Assembly: GCA_018221125.1 (NCBI GenBank)
Contig: JAAOYC010000031.1
Span: 1-32,703, forward strand
DNA from: Candidatus Woesearchaeota archaeon
GTDB taxonomy: Archaea; Nanobdellota; Nanobdellia; Woesearchaeales; WJKL01
Direction of reading: 5' to 3'
DNA: 32,703 nucleotides
In this document: positions 17,885 through 24,933 of the stretch, in pieces
How positions within the stretch are numbered: the stretch's first letter is position 1
Layout of the letters: each line of letters begins with the position of its first letter
Program-made: the position numbers and the translations under genes
The notes under the pieces: model-generated
Seen by the model: only the letters and a program-made list of their open reading frames with translations
The model's database searches: none
What the model was told of the DNA's origin: nothing

Positions 17885-20800
17885 GCTGCTTTCTTAACCT
17901 CCTTGCCATGATAAACTCCTAACAAATCATCCACTGATTCAGATATAAGCTCATTAGTACCTTGAGAAATTCTTAAGCTGTCTCCCCCTACAACTCCAAC
18001 AAGACTGTATTTTTCATCAAATATTTTTTCAAACTCTGTTTTATTTCCAGCATTGATAGTAACAAGGAACCTTCCTTCTGTCTCGCTATACATCTGTTCT
18101 CTCCATGTTAAATTATCTTCCTGATGAACCCGATTCAAGTTCAAGTCAATTCCACGTTCTCCAGCCATTGCACTGCTCCTGGCAGCCATTGCTAATCCTC
18201 CTGCCTCAATATATATAGCTGATTGCAGTAATTTATTAGATTTATTTATTTTCTTGAAAGTATCAAACGCATCAGAAACATCTTCATCACTGACCTTTCC
18301 AATATGCAGGTCATCTTCCACTCTTTCTCCATACATATTATGATATTCAGAACCCCCTAGATTATCTTTAGTGCTTGCTCCAACAACATAAACTAAATTT
18401 CCTTCTTCTTTTACATCTATTGTAACTAAATCATCAACATTATCAATCTTAGCCATTGTAGTCATAAGAATTGTCGGGAATACTCCTCGTTTTACAACAT
18501 TTCCATCTTTATCATACATTGTTGCCTGGTTATACATGGAATCTTTTCCAGAAATAACAGGAATCTCACATCCAGTTATAACTTCTGCCATTCCTTTGTT
18601 AGCCTCAATAAGCATCTGTTGATATTCAGGCTGGTCAGAGCTCTGCCATAGTGCCTGGTCTGTTGCAACCATATAATCCATTCTTCCGCCCATTGCAACA
18701 TTATGGCCAATCCCCCTTAAGAATGCATTTCTTCCCATTTTTTCAGCATCAATATACACCTGTCTTTCTGAATGTCCATATGATTGTATAAGTCCTTCTA
18801 TATCTCCTAATTCTACTGAAGTGCATGCTGCCTTTGTTGAGACCCTTCCCTTGCCCTGTATGCAATGCTGCACACTCAGTCCTTTTACAGTGCTGTCCAT
18901 CCTGTCTGTAAAGCCGGCAACACTTCCTAAATTAGGTCTTCTATGCATTGCATCAAAGTCAGATTTGATCAGTCCTTCTAATGTCTCTCCAGCTTCACGC
19001 AATGTTTCTAAAACAGCATCATTAAATTTATACTTTAATTCATCTTTTTCTTGCTCTGATAATCTGTATTCAGCAGGCTTTAAGTTTCTATGAGGGAATC
19101 CATGATTTATAAAATCCATATCCATATCAACAACTTTTTCTCCATTTGCATAGACAATTGCCCTGCCAGAATCAGTAAAGCAGCCAATATCTGAAAACTC
19201 AACTTCATGCTCTTTCATTATAGCTTCAATCGCATCTTTATGTTTCATATCAACAGCAATTGCCATTCTTTCTTGCGACTCATTCAGGAAAAGTTCTGTA
19301 GCTGTCATTCCTTCATATTTTACAAGCAGCTTGCTCAAATCAATATCTAATCCGCCTGTTTCTTCAGCCATCTCAAGTGATGCGCAAGATACTCCTCCTG
19401 CCCCTAGATCAGTTATAAATTTGATATATCCTTTATCACGAAGCTCAAGCAAAGCTTCAAACATCTTTCTTTGAGTATAAGGATCCCCTATCTGAACAGC
19501 TGTTGCAGGAGAATTAGCACTATATTCTTCAGATGAGAAAGTAGAACCATGAATACCATCTCTTCCAGCTCTTCCGCCAATAATATACAATCTATCTCCA
19601 ACATCAATATGTTTTTCATGCGTAGGCTTTCCATTAACTTCTATTGGTGCTCTTCCCCAGCTTCCAACACCCACTTGGCATTTACCGTTATAATTTTCAT
19701 GATGCTGACAGATTGCTAAATTAAGAGCAATTCCCATCTGGTTTGCTCCTTCCTCAACACCAGAAACAACACCACCAAATATCTGCTTTGGATTAAGAAG
19801 TAATTCTTCAAGGCTGAATCCTCTATCCAATGCAGTTTTATCAGTAACATTCTTCCATTCCTCATCATCAGGAGTTATAATCTTCTTGAAATATTTTCTT
19901 TTATCATCTTTATGCCCTAAGAAATAAAACAAGAAATTTCCAATGACTTCAAATCCTAAACCAGTTCCAGCAGGGTCTCTGTTGACTCCAACAATTCCTG
20001 TTATTGATCCTCCATAAGGGTCTAAGGCTGAAGGTGAGTTGTGAGTTTCATTTTTTAAGCCAATAAGCCATTTATCATTAAATTTGAACACGCCAGAATT
20101 ATCTTTGTAGATTGAAACTCCAAGATGAGGTTTTTTCTTCAAAACTTCTAATGTTGGAGCCCTGATATATTCTTGGAATATTCCATTTTCTTTTCCAGGA
20201 ATAGATGCATTATACAAGGAATGCCTGCAATGCTCGCTCCACATTTGTGCAAGAAGTTCAAGCCCGACATCAGTTATTACTCCCTTTTTATTACCTTCTC
20301 CCTTTGTATGTAATTCAGATAAAGCATATTTAACTATTGCATCCATATAATCTAAATCATAATTATCCTTAACTAAGGCTAAAGTTCCACCTCTTAGCTT
20401 GTCAATATCTTTTTGGCTCATTTCTGGCTTTACAAGGTCCAGATTCAATGTTCCTAATTTTCCTGTTCTTCTTAATTCCTCGTTGTCCATGCTTCCCAAA
20501 TCAATAGGAAACATATTAGCACGTTCTCCTAAATCAACAGGATGGATCTTTCTTTCAAATCCTCCCTGTTCTTCAAATTCATTCCTTTTCAGAATAGTGA
20601 TACCATGGATCTGAGGATTAGACGCTACTCTTTCTAACTGGTCTTCTAAAGACTTATTGAATTCTCCTGTTATGTAATGGACATTTGAAGTGTAGACATC
20701 AGCATCTTCAACTCCAATCAATCCCAGATCTTTTTTTAATACTCTTGCAGAATTATCAGTTACACCTGGCTTGAAATCAACTTTTATTGCAAAACCCCAA

Positions 20801-21036
20801 TCTTCTCTTTTTACTCTCTGATTGATCAGTGCTTCTTGCGTAACAGGATGATGGACAAGTTTGCTCGTTCTTTCTAATCCTTCTACATCAAAATCCATAT
20901 CAAACGTGAAAAAACTTGTGCTGAATGCTCCTGCTTTCTTGATTCCAACATCTCTCAAAGCCTCTTCAAGAGCAGAAATAGTGTCACTTTCCCCTATTTG
21001 CTTATCAACAACTTCTATAGTATTTATACTGGCCAA
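17881..21036 (-). CDS. purL: FGAM synthase, PurS-PurL fusion
   Basis: 1051 residues. Converts FGAR to FGAM with ammonia from PurQ. The length lies between small PurL (about 730) and large PurL (about 1300, with its own glutaminase). The first roughly 175 residues resemble two PurS-like halves (VKVDFKPGVTDNSARVLKKDL and following strands), so it reads as PurSL with a separate PurQ. The PurL part has QMWSEHCRHSLYN near residue 270, KNETHNSPSALDPYGGS near 328 (usual KxETHNHPxAxxPxxG), DLGAGGVSCASLEMA near 548, and later SGKDSMYNQ and GGLAMAARSSAMAGERG. The only start in frame near the ribosome site is TTG, 8 bases after GGGGG; an ATG between them is out of frame. It is the first gene of the purine operon. 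Confidence 0.92.
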   Translation of the reverse strand: MASINTIEVVDKQIGESDTISALEEALRDVGIKKAGAFSTSFFTFDMDFDVEGLERTSKLVHHPVTQEALINQRVKREDWGFAIKVDFKPGVTDNSARVLKKDLGLIGVEDADVYTSNVHYITGEFNKSLEDQLERVASNPQIHGITILKRNEFEEQGGFERKIHPVDLGERANMFPIDLGSMDNEELRRTGKLGTLNLDLVKPEMSQKDIDKLRGGTLALVKDNYDLDYMDAIVKYALSELHTKGEGNKKGVITDVGLELLAQMWSEHCRHSLYNASIPGKENGIFQEYIRAPTLEVLKKKPHLGVSIYKDNSGVFKFNDKWLIGLKNETHNSPSALDPYGGSITGIVGVNRDPAGTGLGFEVIGNFLFYFLGHKDDKRKYFKKIITPDDEEWKNVTDKTALDRGFSLEELLLNPKQIFGGVVSGVEEGANQMGIALNLAICQHHENYNGKCQVGVGSWGRAPIEVNGKPTHEKHIDVGDRLYIIGGRAGRDGIHGSTFSSEEYSANSPATAVQIGDPYTQRKMFEALLELRDKGYIKFITDLGAGGVSCASLEMAEETGGLDIDLSKLLVKYEGMTATELFLNESQERMAIAVDMKHKDAIEAIMKEHEVEFSDIGCFTDSGRAIVYANGEKVVDMDMDFINHGFPHRNLKPAEYRLSEQEKDELKYKFNDAVLETLREAGETLEGLIKSDFDAMHRRPNLGSVAGFTDRMDSTVKGLSVQHCIQGKGRVSTKAACTSVELGDIEGLIQSYGHSERQVYIDAEKMGRNAFLRGIGHNVAMGGRMDYMVATDQALWQSSDQPEYQQMLIEANKGMAEVITGCEIPVISGKDSMYNQATMYDKDGNVVKRGVFPTILMTTMAKIDNVDDLVTIDVKEEGNLVYVVGASTKDNLGGSEYHNMYGERVEDDLHIGKVSDEDVSDAFDTFKKINKSNKLLQSAIYIEAGGLAMAARSSAMAGERGIDLNLNRVHQEDNLTWREQMYSETEGRFLVTINAGNKTEFEKIFDEKYSLVGVVGGDSLRISQGTNELISESVDDLLGVYHGKEVKKAA

Positions 21037-21044
21037 TCATAATT

Positions 21045-21097
21045 CCCCCTTAGGTCCCTATATATAGAGGTCTGATTAATTCATTTAAATATTTTTT
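21045..21097 (-). promoter_or_regulatory. Promoter and ribosome binding site of the purine operon
   Basis: On the minus strand an A-rich stretch runs into ATATTTAAATG (about 21083-21095), a good archaeal BRE/TATA match. A start of transcription about 25 bases further on, near 21060, would leave a short leader with the GGGGG site at 21045-21049. A second TATA-like run (CTATATATAG) at about 21059-21068 could serve instead. The upstream TATA is part of the 58-bp repeated element. Confidence 0.5.
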
Positions 21098-21138
21098 GTA
21101 GAATTTGTCGTCCTAAATTTGGGACAAATAGAATTATT
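21081..21138 (-). repeat. 58-bp intergenic repeat, copy 1 (upstream of purL)
   Basis: Aligns without gaps to 22167-22224 with 46 of 58 identical positions counted by eye. Both ends are perfectly conserved: TCATTTAAATATTTT on the plus strand at one end and GGACAAATAGAATTATT at the other. The latter contains the stop codon of the upstream minus-strand gene. The centre holds a near-palindrome, GTCCTAAATTTGGGAC, nested in TTTGTC...GACAAA. The TATA-like part serves as the upstream purL promoter candidate, so the palindrome would sit just upstream of it, where an activator or repressor could bind. Confidence 0.7.
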
Positions 21139-22084
21139 TTGAAGATTTATCTTCCACAGCATTAGTATTCCCAGTAACTGGATCAGTTATAGCCCTGCCT
21201 TTATATATCATTTCCAAATATCTTAATTCTCCTGACAGCACATATTTCTCTTCTTTGCCTCTTCTGCTAAAACAATGGATAACTTTTGAGCATTCTTCTT
21301 TCTCTAATAAACCATCTAATCTGTTTGGCGGAATACCTAAAGCTCTTGCTATCTTTTTCCTGGCACTGTTGGATGAAAGAAGCATAATTCCATTGAAATT
21401 ATCAAGTAATCTTATAAAACTCGCTCCAGAAATCATCCCTTCTTCTGTTCTTAGATATAATGCCACATCATTTGCTACATCTTCATCTCCAAAATAAGGA
21501 TGCACTTTCTTAAGAATCTTTTTCACATAAGAAACATCATACTTCTTGTCCTGCTCTAACTCTACAGCCTCTCCTTGAATCTTAAAACTTACTCTCGGTT
21601 CATATTCCCCTGTTTCCCTGCCTTTTGTTATCTGAAATATATTTTTTGTTGTCATTTCATAGGATATATCCTCTACAAGGCTCTCTAATCTTTTAGCTTC
21701 AATGCAAGGAATTTTTGTTTGGTTTATCCAAAGCAGATAAGGTTCTTTACAGCCTTTTAATTCTTTATTAAGCAGGATTTTAACTTCTTCAGCAGATGTT
21801 CCAGCCATTTCTGCAATTCTGCTATATTCTCCTGCAGTTAAGAGGATATGATGCTCTAAACTCTTTACTAAACCAACAATATCTTTTCCAGGAACAAGCA
21901 TTGCCTCTCCTGCAATCTTCTTCCATAACTGCTTTACTTTAGATTTATCCAGCCCTTCATAAGCATGAAGCATCATTTCTTCAAAAACAGGAAATCCATA
22001 ATCCAGCTCAGGATTCACAGGATACTCTCCTTTTTCTCCAGAAATAAATGGAAATGCAATAAATCTTTTTTTAGGCTCAGCCAT
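21134..22084 (-). CDS. Unrecognised 316-residue protein with helix-turn-helix-like segments
   Basis: A soluble protein upstream of the purine operon on the same strand. Two segments look like helix-turn-helix units: IAEMAGTSAEEVKILLNKEL near residue 89 and KKIARALGIPPNRLDGLLEK near 243. Between them lie a Cys-Trp-containing stretch (KGCKEPYLLWINQTKIPCIEA) and a strand-rich region (YEPRVSFKIQGEAVELEQD). The pattern would fit a DNA- or RNA-binding regulator, but I recognise no named family, and both helix-turn-helix readings are by eye. A TATA box, CTTTATAAAG, at 22106-22115 is about 26 bp from the ATG, suggesting a leaderless transcript. Its stop codon lies in one copy of a 58-bp repeat. Regulation of the neighbouring purine operon is possible but speculative. 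Confidence 0.65.
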   Translation of the reverse strand: MAEPKKRFIAFPFISGEKGEYPVNPELDYGFPVFEEMMLHAYEGLDKSKVKQLWKKIAGEAMLVPGKDIVGLVKSLEHHILLTAGEYSRIAEMAGTSAEEVKILLNKELKGCKEPYLLWINQTKIPCIEAKRLESLVEDISYEMTTKNIFQITKGRETGEYEPRVSFKIQGEAVELEQDKKYDVSYVKKILKKVHPYFGDEDVANDVALYLRTEEGMISGASFIRLLDNFNGIMLLSSNSARKKIARALGIPPNRLDGLLEKEECSKVIHCFSRRGKEEKYVLSGELRYLEMIYKGRAITDPVTGNTNAVEDKSSK

Positions 22085-22105
22085 AGAAAAAAGAAGTAAA
22101 ATATT

Positions 22106-22115
22106 CTTTATAAAG
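22106..22115 (-). promoter_or_regulatory. TATA box for the 316-residue gene
   Basis: CTTTATAAAG lies about 26 bp from the ATG at 22084, placing the start of transcription at or next to the start codon (leaderless). No ribosome binding site is seen. Confidence 0.5.
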
Positions 22116-22166
22116 TTTCTATTTTAAGGCGCAATTAAAATAAGAATCTTCATTATACCCAACAAA

Positions 22167-22224
22167 TCATTTAAATATTTTATCCAACTTCTGTTGTCAT
22201 AAAACTAGGACAAATAGAATTATT
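22167..22224 (-). repeat. 58-bp intergenic repeat, copy 2
   Basis: The partner of 21081-21138, same orientation and length with no gaps. It again contains the stop codon of the preceding minus-strand gene (TAA at 22220-22222), a TTGTC...GACAA inverted arm pair around a 10-base centre, and the TATA-like ATATTTAAATGA. Here the TATA-like end lies about 90 bases from the next start, so it may be a second, distal promoter or a decayed copy. Confidence 0.7.
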
Positions 22225-22897
22225 CTTTAGGTTTTTCTGGAGTAAACAAATGGCTGATATCCACTCCCTTTGGTGTAGGAATTGGGCCTTTATTTCCTCC
22301 TTCTTCTAATGCTTGAGAAATACCTTCCTGTAGGGTATAAGGATCTCTATTTTTCCCAACAGTTCCAGTCTTATCTCCAACTGAACAACTTCTATATCCT
22401 GAAGCACCACCATCTAAAGCATGCATTATGTGTTTACCAGGCCATGCTGGTATTCTATACCCTGCATTTATGCCACCATGTGAAAAAAGAACATCTCTAC
22501 ACTCTCCATCAATTCCAGTTAATACAGGTATTGGTTTTCCATCTAACAGATGTCCTGCATTAGGACCGCCCAGATCAATATCATAGAGAAAAACTCTGCT
22601 ATTCTCTACAAAGATTGGAAATGATGCTATGCCCACATCTGATTTTAATTCAGCCTCTATTCTTTGGTAATCTTCAGAACCAGCATAACCTTCTTGCTCT
22701 AGTCTATGCACTTGAAGAGCATTTGCTTCTATTCTCTCATATAATTTTCTTTTTCCCTCAGGCATTCCAGGGAAATAATGAGTTTCAACTTTAGCCGGAT
22801 CAATACCTCTTTCTCTAACCTGTTCTTGTCCTTCTTCATCTATATCTAAAGGAAGTAACCTCAATGTTCTCAATTGTGCTTTTAAATCTTTATCCAT
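22220..22897 (-). CDS. Unrecognised 225-residue soluble protein
   Basis: No family recognised. The first 85 residues are charged and helical (LRTLRLLPLDIDEEGQEQV, then KLYERIEANALQVHRLEQEG). The middle (about 88-175) is glycine-rich with hydrophobic strands and conserved-looking turns: FLYDIDLGGPNAGHLLDG, VLTGIDGECRDVLFSHGG and MHALDGGASGYRSCS. That stretch resembles an enzyme or binding core more than a structural protein. The C-terminus is a Pro/Lys-rich tail. No signal peptide or membrane span. Transcribed divergently from the SPFH gene, with TTTTTATA about 27 bp from the ATG and no ribosome site, so probably leaderless. Its stop lies in the second copy of the 58-bp repeat. Confidence 0.65.
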   Translation of the reverse strand: MDKDLKAQLRTLRLLPLDIDEEGQEQVRERGIDPAKVETHYFPGMPEGKRKLYERIEANALQVHRLEQEGYAGSEDYQRIEAELKSDVGIASFPIFVENSRVFLYDIDLGGPNAGHLLDGKPIPVLTGIDGECRDVLFSHGGINAGYRIPAWPGKHIMHALDGGASGYRSCSVGDKTGTVGKNRDPYTLQEGISQALEEGGNKGPIPTPKGVDISHLFTPEKPKE

Positions 22898-22920
22898 AGT
22901 AAAATAGAAAGATTCAGCTA

Positions 22921-22949
22921 TATAAAAAGGTGAGGGAAATATTTATATA
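22921..22949. promoter_or_regulatory. Divergent promoters of the 225-residue gene and the SPFH gene
   Basis: Minus strand: TTTTTATA at 22921-22928, about 27 bp from the ATG at 22897 (leaderless). Plus strand: ATTTATATA at 22941-22949, predicting a start near 22970 and a short leader with GGGGG at 22978-22982 before the SPFH ATG at 22991. The two boxes are only 12 bp apart, so the two promoters probably compete or share control. Confidence 0.5.
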
Positions 22950-22990
22950 CCGCAAGAAAAATCTTTATTTAAATCAAGGGGGAATGCAAA

Positions 22991-23740
22991 ATGGTATTTT
23001 ATAGTTTTTCAGGATTAATCGGCTTGGCAATATTAGTTCTTATCTCAAGCTTGAAAATTGTTAAAGAATATGAACGTGGAGTAAGATTCACACTGGGAAA
23101 ATATTCAGGAATAATGAATCCTGGATTAAAACTAGTCATTCCAGTTCTACAATCATGGCAAAGAGTTGACATAAGAGTCAAGGCAATTGATGTTCCTGAC
23201 CAGGATGCAATCACAAAAGATAATGTTTCATTAAAAGTAAATGCTGTTCTGTATTACAAAGTTGCTGATTCCAAGAAAGCAATAATTGAAGTTGAGCATT
23301 TCAACTATGCTGTTTCTCAATTAGCACAGACAACAATGAGAGATGTAGTTGGAGAAGTTACTTTAGACGAATTATTATCAAAAAGAGATTCTGTTTCTAA
23401 AAGAATAAGGGAAATAGTAGACAAAGCAACAGACCCTTGGGGAATAAAAGTAGAATCAGTTGAGCTAAAGCATGTTGAGCTTCCAGAGCAGCTGAAAAGG
23501 ACAATAGGAAAAGAAGCAGAAGCTGAAAGAGAGAAAAGAGCTGTAATAATCAAAGCATCAGGAGAAGTGATTGCAGCAGATAACATGGCAAAAGCAGCAA
23601 CAACACTGGCAACAGCACCTGGAGCCCTGCATCTAAGAACTCTGCAGACACTGAATGACCTAAGCTCAGACAAATCCAACACAGTTGTATTTGCAATCCC
23701 TCTGGAAATCTTAAGGGCAATGGAAAAACTGAAAGAATAA
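22991..23740 (+). CDS. SPFH/stomatin-like membrane protein (slipin type)
   Basis: 249 residues with one N-terminal hydrophobic hairpin (about 1-22) and then the SPFH core: VKEYERGVRFTLGKYSGIMNPGLKLVIP (typical stomatin opening), VDIRVKAIDVPDQDAITKDNV, VNAVLYYKVADSKKA and LAQTTMRDVVGEVTLDELLSKRD. It ends with the Glu/Ala/Lys-rich coiled coil (KEAEAEREKRAVIIKASGE) and a short C-terminal segment. Such proteins oligomerise on the membrane and often recruit proteases; many prokaryotic ones pair with an NfeD-like gene, which is absent here. The GGGGG site is 8 bases before the ATG; an ATG at 22984 in the spacer is out of frame. Confidence 0.92.
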   Translation: MVFYSFSGLIGLAILVLISSLKIVKEYERGVRFTLGKYSGIMNPGLKLVIPVLQSWQRVDIRVKAIDVPDQDAITKDNVSLKVNAVLYYKVADSKKAIIEVEHFNYAVSQLAQTTMRDVVGEVTLDELLSKRDSVSKRIREIVDKATDPWGIKVESVELKHVELPEQLKRTIGKEAEAEREKRAVIIKASGEVIAADNMAKAATTLATAPGALHLRTLQTLNDLSSDKSNTVVFAIPLEILRAMEKLKE

Positions 23741-23759
23741 TTCTTTTTTTATTTTTCTT
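23741..23759 (+). terminator. T-rich terminator after the SPFH gene
   Basis: Directly after the stop the plus strand reads as runs of seven, five and three T residues separated by single other bases, typical of archaeal oligo-T termination without a stem. Confidence 0.5.
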
Positions 23760-23807
23760 TGGAAATTGATTTAATGATAATTAAGTGAATAAGGGCAAGA
23801 ACCAGAA

Positions 23808-23850
23808 GGTTTATATATAACTAATTATATATCAACTATAGGTGATATAT
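23808..23850 (+). promoter_or_regulatory. Toxin-antitoxin promoter with candidate autoregulatory operator
   Basis: A TATA box (GGTTTATATATAAC, about 23808-23821) is followed by an 8-bp perfect inverted repeat, ATATATCA at 23827-23834 and TGATATAT at 23843-23850, separated by 8 bases. It covers the predicted start of transcription and the GGTGA ribosome site. Ribbon-helix-helix antitoxins normally repress their own promoter at such palindromes. Confidence 0.55.
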
Positions 23851-23851
23851 A

Positions 23852-24076
23852 ATGGCTCCAACAACCATACAACTTGATAAATCAATAGTAAACATATTGA
23901 AAGAGATACGGGAATATCCTAGACAGACATATAATGAACTGATTCAACATATGGTGCAGGTTTTTAAGAGCGTTAAAAAGAAAAACCAGTATGATGAATT
24001 CCTTCATAAGATTCAACAGGCTAAGATGCAGGAGATCTGGGACAATAAAGAGGATGAGGCATGGGAAAATGCCTGA
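23852..24076 (+). CDS. Antitoxin, ribbon-helix-helix type
   Basis: 74 residues. The N-terminus (TTIQLDKSIVNILKEI) has the strand-then-helix pattern of ribbon-helix-helix DNA-binding proteins, followed by PRQTYNELIQHMVQVF as the second helix. The C-terminal half (QAKMQEIWDNKEDEAWENA) is acidic and probably disordered, as expected for the toxin-neutralising tail. The gene precedes a MazF/PemK-like toxin by about 40 bases and has an inverted repeat over its own promoter. GGTGA lies 6 bases upstream of the ATG. It should neutralise the toxin by direct binding and repress the operon. Confidence 0.8.
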   Translation: MAPTTIQLDKSIVNILKEIREYPRQTYNELIQHMVQVFKSVKKKNQYDEFLHKIQQAKMQEIWDNKEDEAWENA

Positions 24077-24117
24077 TTTTTACCAGATCAAGCTGCGAAG
24101 GAACATGGTGAGTGAGT

Positions 24118-24429
24118 ATGCTTAAAGCAGGCGATGTAATATTAACACAGATTCAATTTACAGATACTTTTGAAATCAAAAAAAGACCTGCTTTAATTTT
24201 ATTTGAAGAACTGGATAACATAGTTGTAGCTGGAATAACAAGCAATAAAAAAATGAGAGGAGTTCCTCTTACTAAAAAAGAAGGTGCAGTCAAAGATAGC
24301 GTTATAAAATTAAATTACATTTTTACTATCTCTAAAATGATGATTGAAAAGACATTATTCTCTTTATCTAATGGAAAGAAAAAGATAGTTTTTGACGAAT
24401 TAGTAAATAGATTAAAGAATCTGCAGTAA
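24118..24429 (+). CDS. MazF/PemK-family toxin (endoribonuclease)
   Basis: 103 residues from the ATG at 24118. A GTG at 24112 is also in frame, but GGTGAG spaced 6 bases favours the ATG. The opening MLKAGDVILTQIQFTDTFE, then KKRPALILF, is the PemK/MazF hallmark (GDIVLxxFPFTD...KxRPALVL). Later AGITSNKKMR and DSVIKLNYIFTISKMMI follow the family order, the latter corresponding to the segment carrying the catalytic Ser/Thr. Family members cut RNA at short sequence motifs. Pairing with a ribbon-helix-helix antitoxin supports the call. Cleavage specificity cannot be read from the sequence. Confidence 0.85.
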   Translation: MLKAGDVILTQIQFTDTFEIKKRPALILFEELDNIVVAGITSNKKMRGVPLTKKEGAVKDSVIKLNYIFTISKMMIEKTLFSLSNGKKKIVFDELVNRLKNLQ

Positions 24430-24487
24430 ACAATTCTTGCCTTTTCTCAATTGTGCCTAATCTTTTCTATACACAAAAGAATTTAAA

Positions 24488-24502
24488 AGTTAAAAAAAGA
24501 AT
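24488..24502 (-). terminator. Oligo-T terminator of the 123-residue gene
   Basis: Just past the stop codon the minus strand has a run of seven T residues (24491-24497) after a shorter T run in the stop region. No stem is evident. Confidence 0.4.
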
Positions 24503-24504
24503 TT

Positions 24505-24876
24505 TTATTCATCCTCTTGGATATAGCATCTACTGTTGAATTTATTCATCCCATACATTCTTAAATTTACTTGAACACCAACATCTCCTGCCAGTAATAC
24601 TGCTTGAGCTCCACCCATTGACATTATCTGCATTGCTCCAGCTCCAACAACACCAACAGCTTTTCCTAATTTGTAATAAGTTGATTCACTGTCTAATCTA
24701 GGGTCAGCTTCAACTATTTTCACAGCAAATCCTCCTAGAGTTATATTATCAGTTAGATGAGTGTATAAACTTCCGATAGGATCAGAAGAAAGCGCCATGC
24801 CATGAGTAAGCCCTCCTAAAAACTGTATTTTTCCGTCATGCTTTTCCACAGCATCTTCTAAACATAGTTCTGTCAT
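24505..24876 (-). CDS. Unrecognised 123-residue protein
   Basis: A small protein with no family I recognise. It begins with an acidic head and then FLGGLTHGMALSSDPIGSLY. Residues 46-56 (ITLGGFAVKIV) look like a strand, and residues 70-98 (KAVGVVGAGAMQIMSMGG, then AQAVLLAGDVGVQVNL) are glycine-rich and hydrophobic. It ends in NSRCYIQEDE. The glycine-rich stretch could be one membrane helix or a packed beta core; there is no signal peptide. It is monocistronic by context: convergent with the toxin gene and preceded by its own TATA box (TTTTTATAAT) about 24 bp from the ATG, giving a leaderless transcript. Composition and promoter support a real gene. Confidence 0.6.
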   Translation of the reverse strand: MTELCLEDAVEKHDGKIQFLGGLTHGMALSSDPIGSLYTHLTDNITLGGFAVKIVEADPRLDSESTYYKLGKAVGVVGAGAMQIMSMGGAQAVLLAGDVGVQVNLRMYGMNKFNSRCYIQEDE

Positions 24877-24895
24877 GTAAAAGTATAATTATAGA

Positions 24896-24905
24896 ATTAT
24901 AAAAA
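24896..24905 (-). promoter_or_regulatory. TATA box for the 123-residue gene
   Basis: TTTTTATAAT on the minus strand, centre about 24 bp from the ATG at 24876, fits a leaderless archaeal promoter. Confidence 0.5.
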
Positions 24906-24933
24906 GCTTATGTAAAAAATAAAAATAAAAAAA

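Noticed and set aside
24069-24125. 18-codon ORF (MPDFYQIKLRRNMVSEYA) bridging antitoxin and toxin
   Set aside because: It overlaps both genes in another frame with no ribosome site. It could be a leader or a frameshifted toxin start but cannot be supported.
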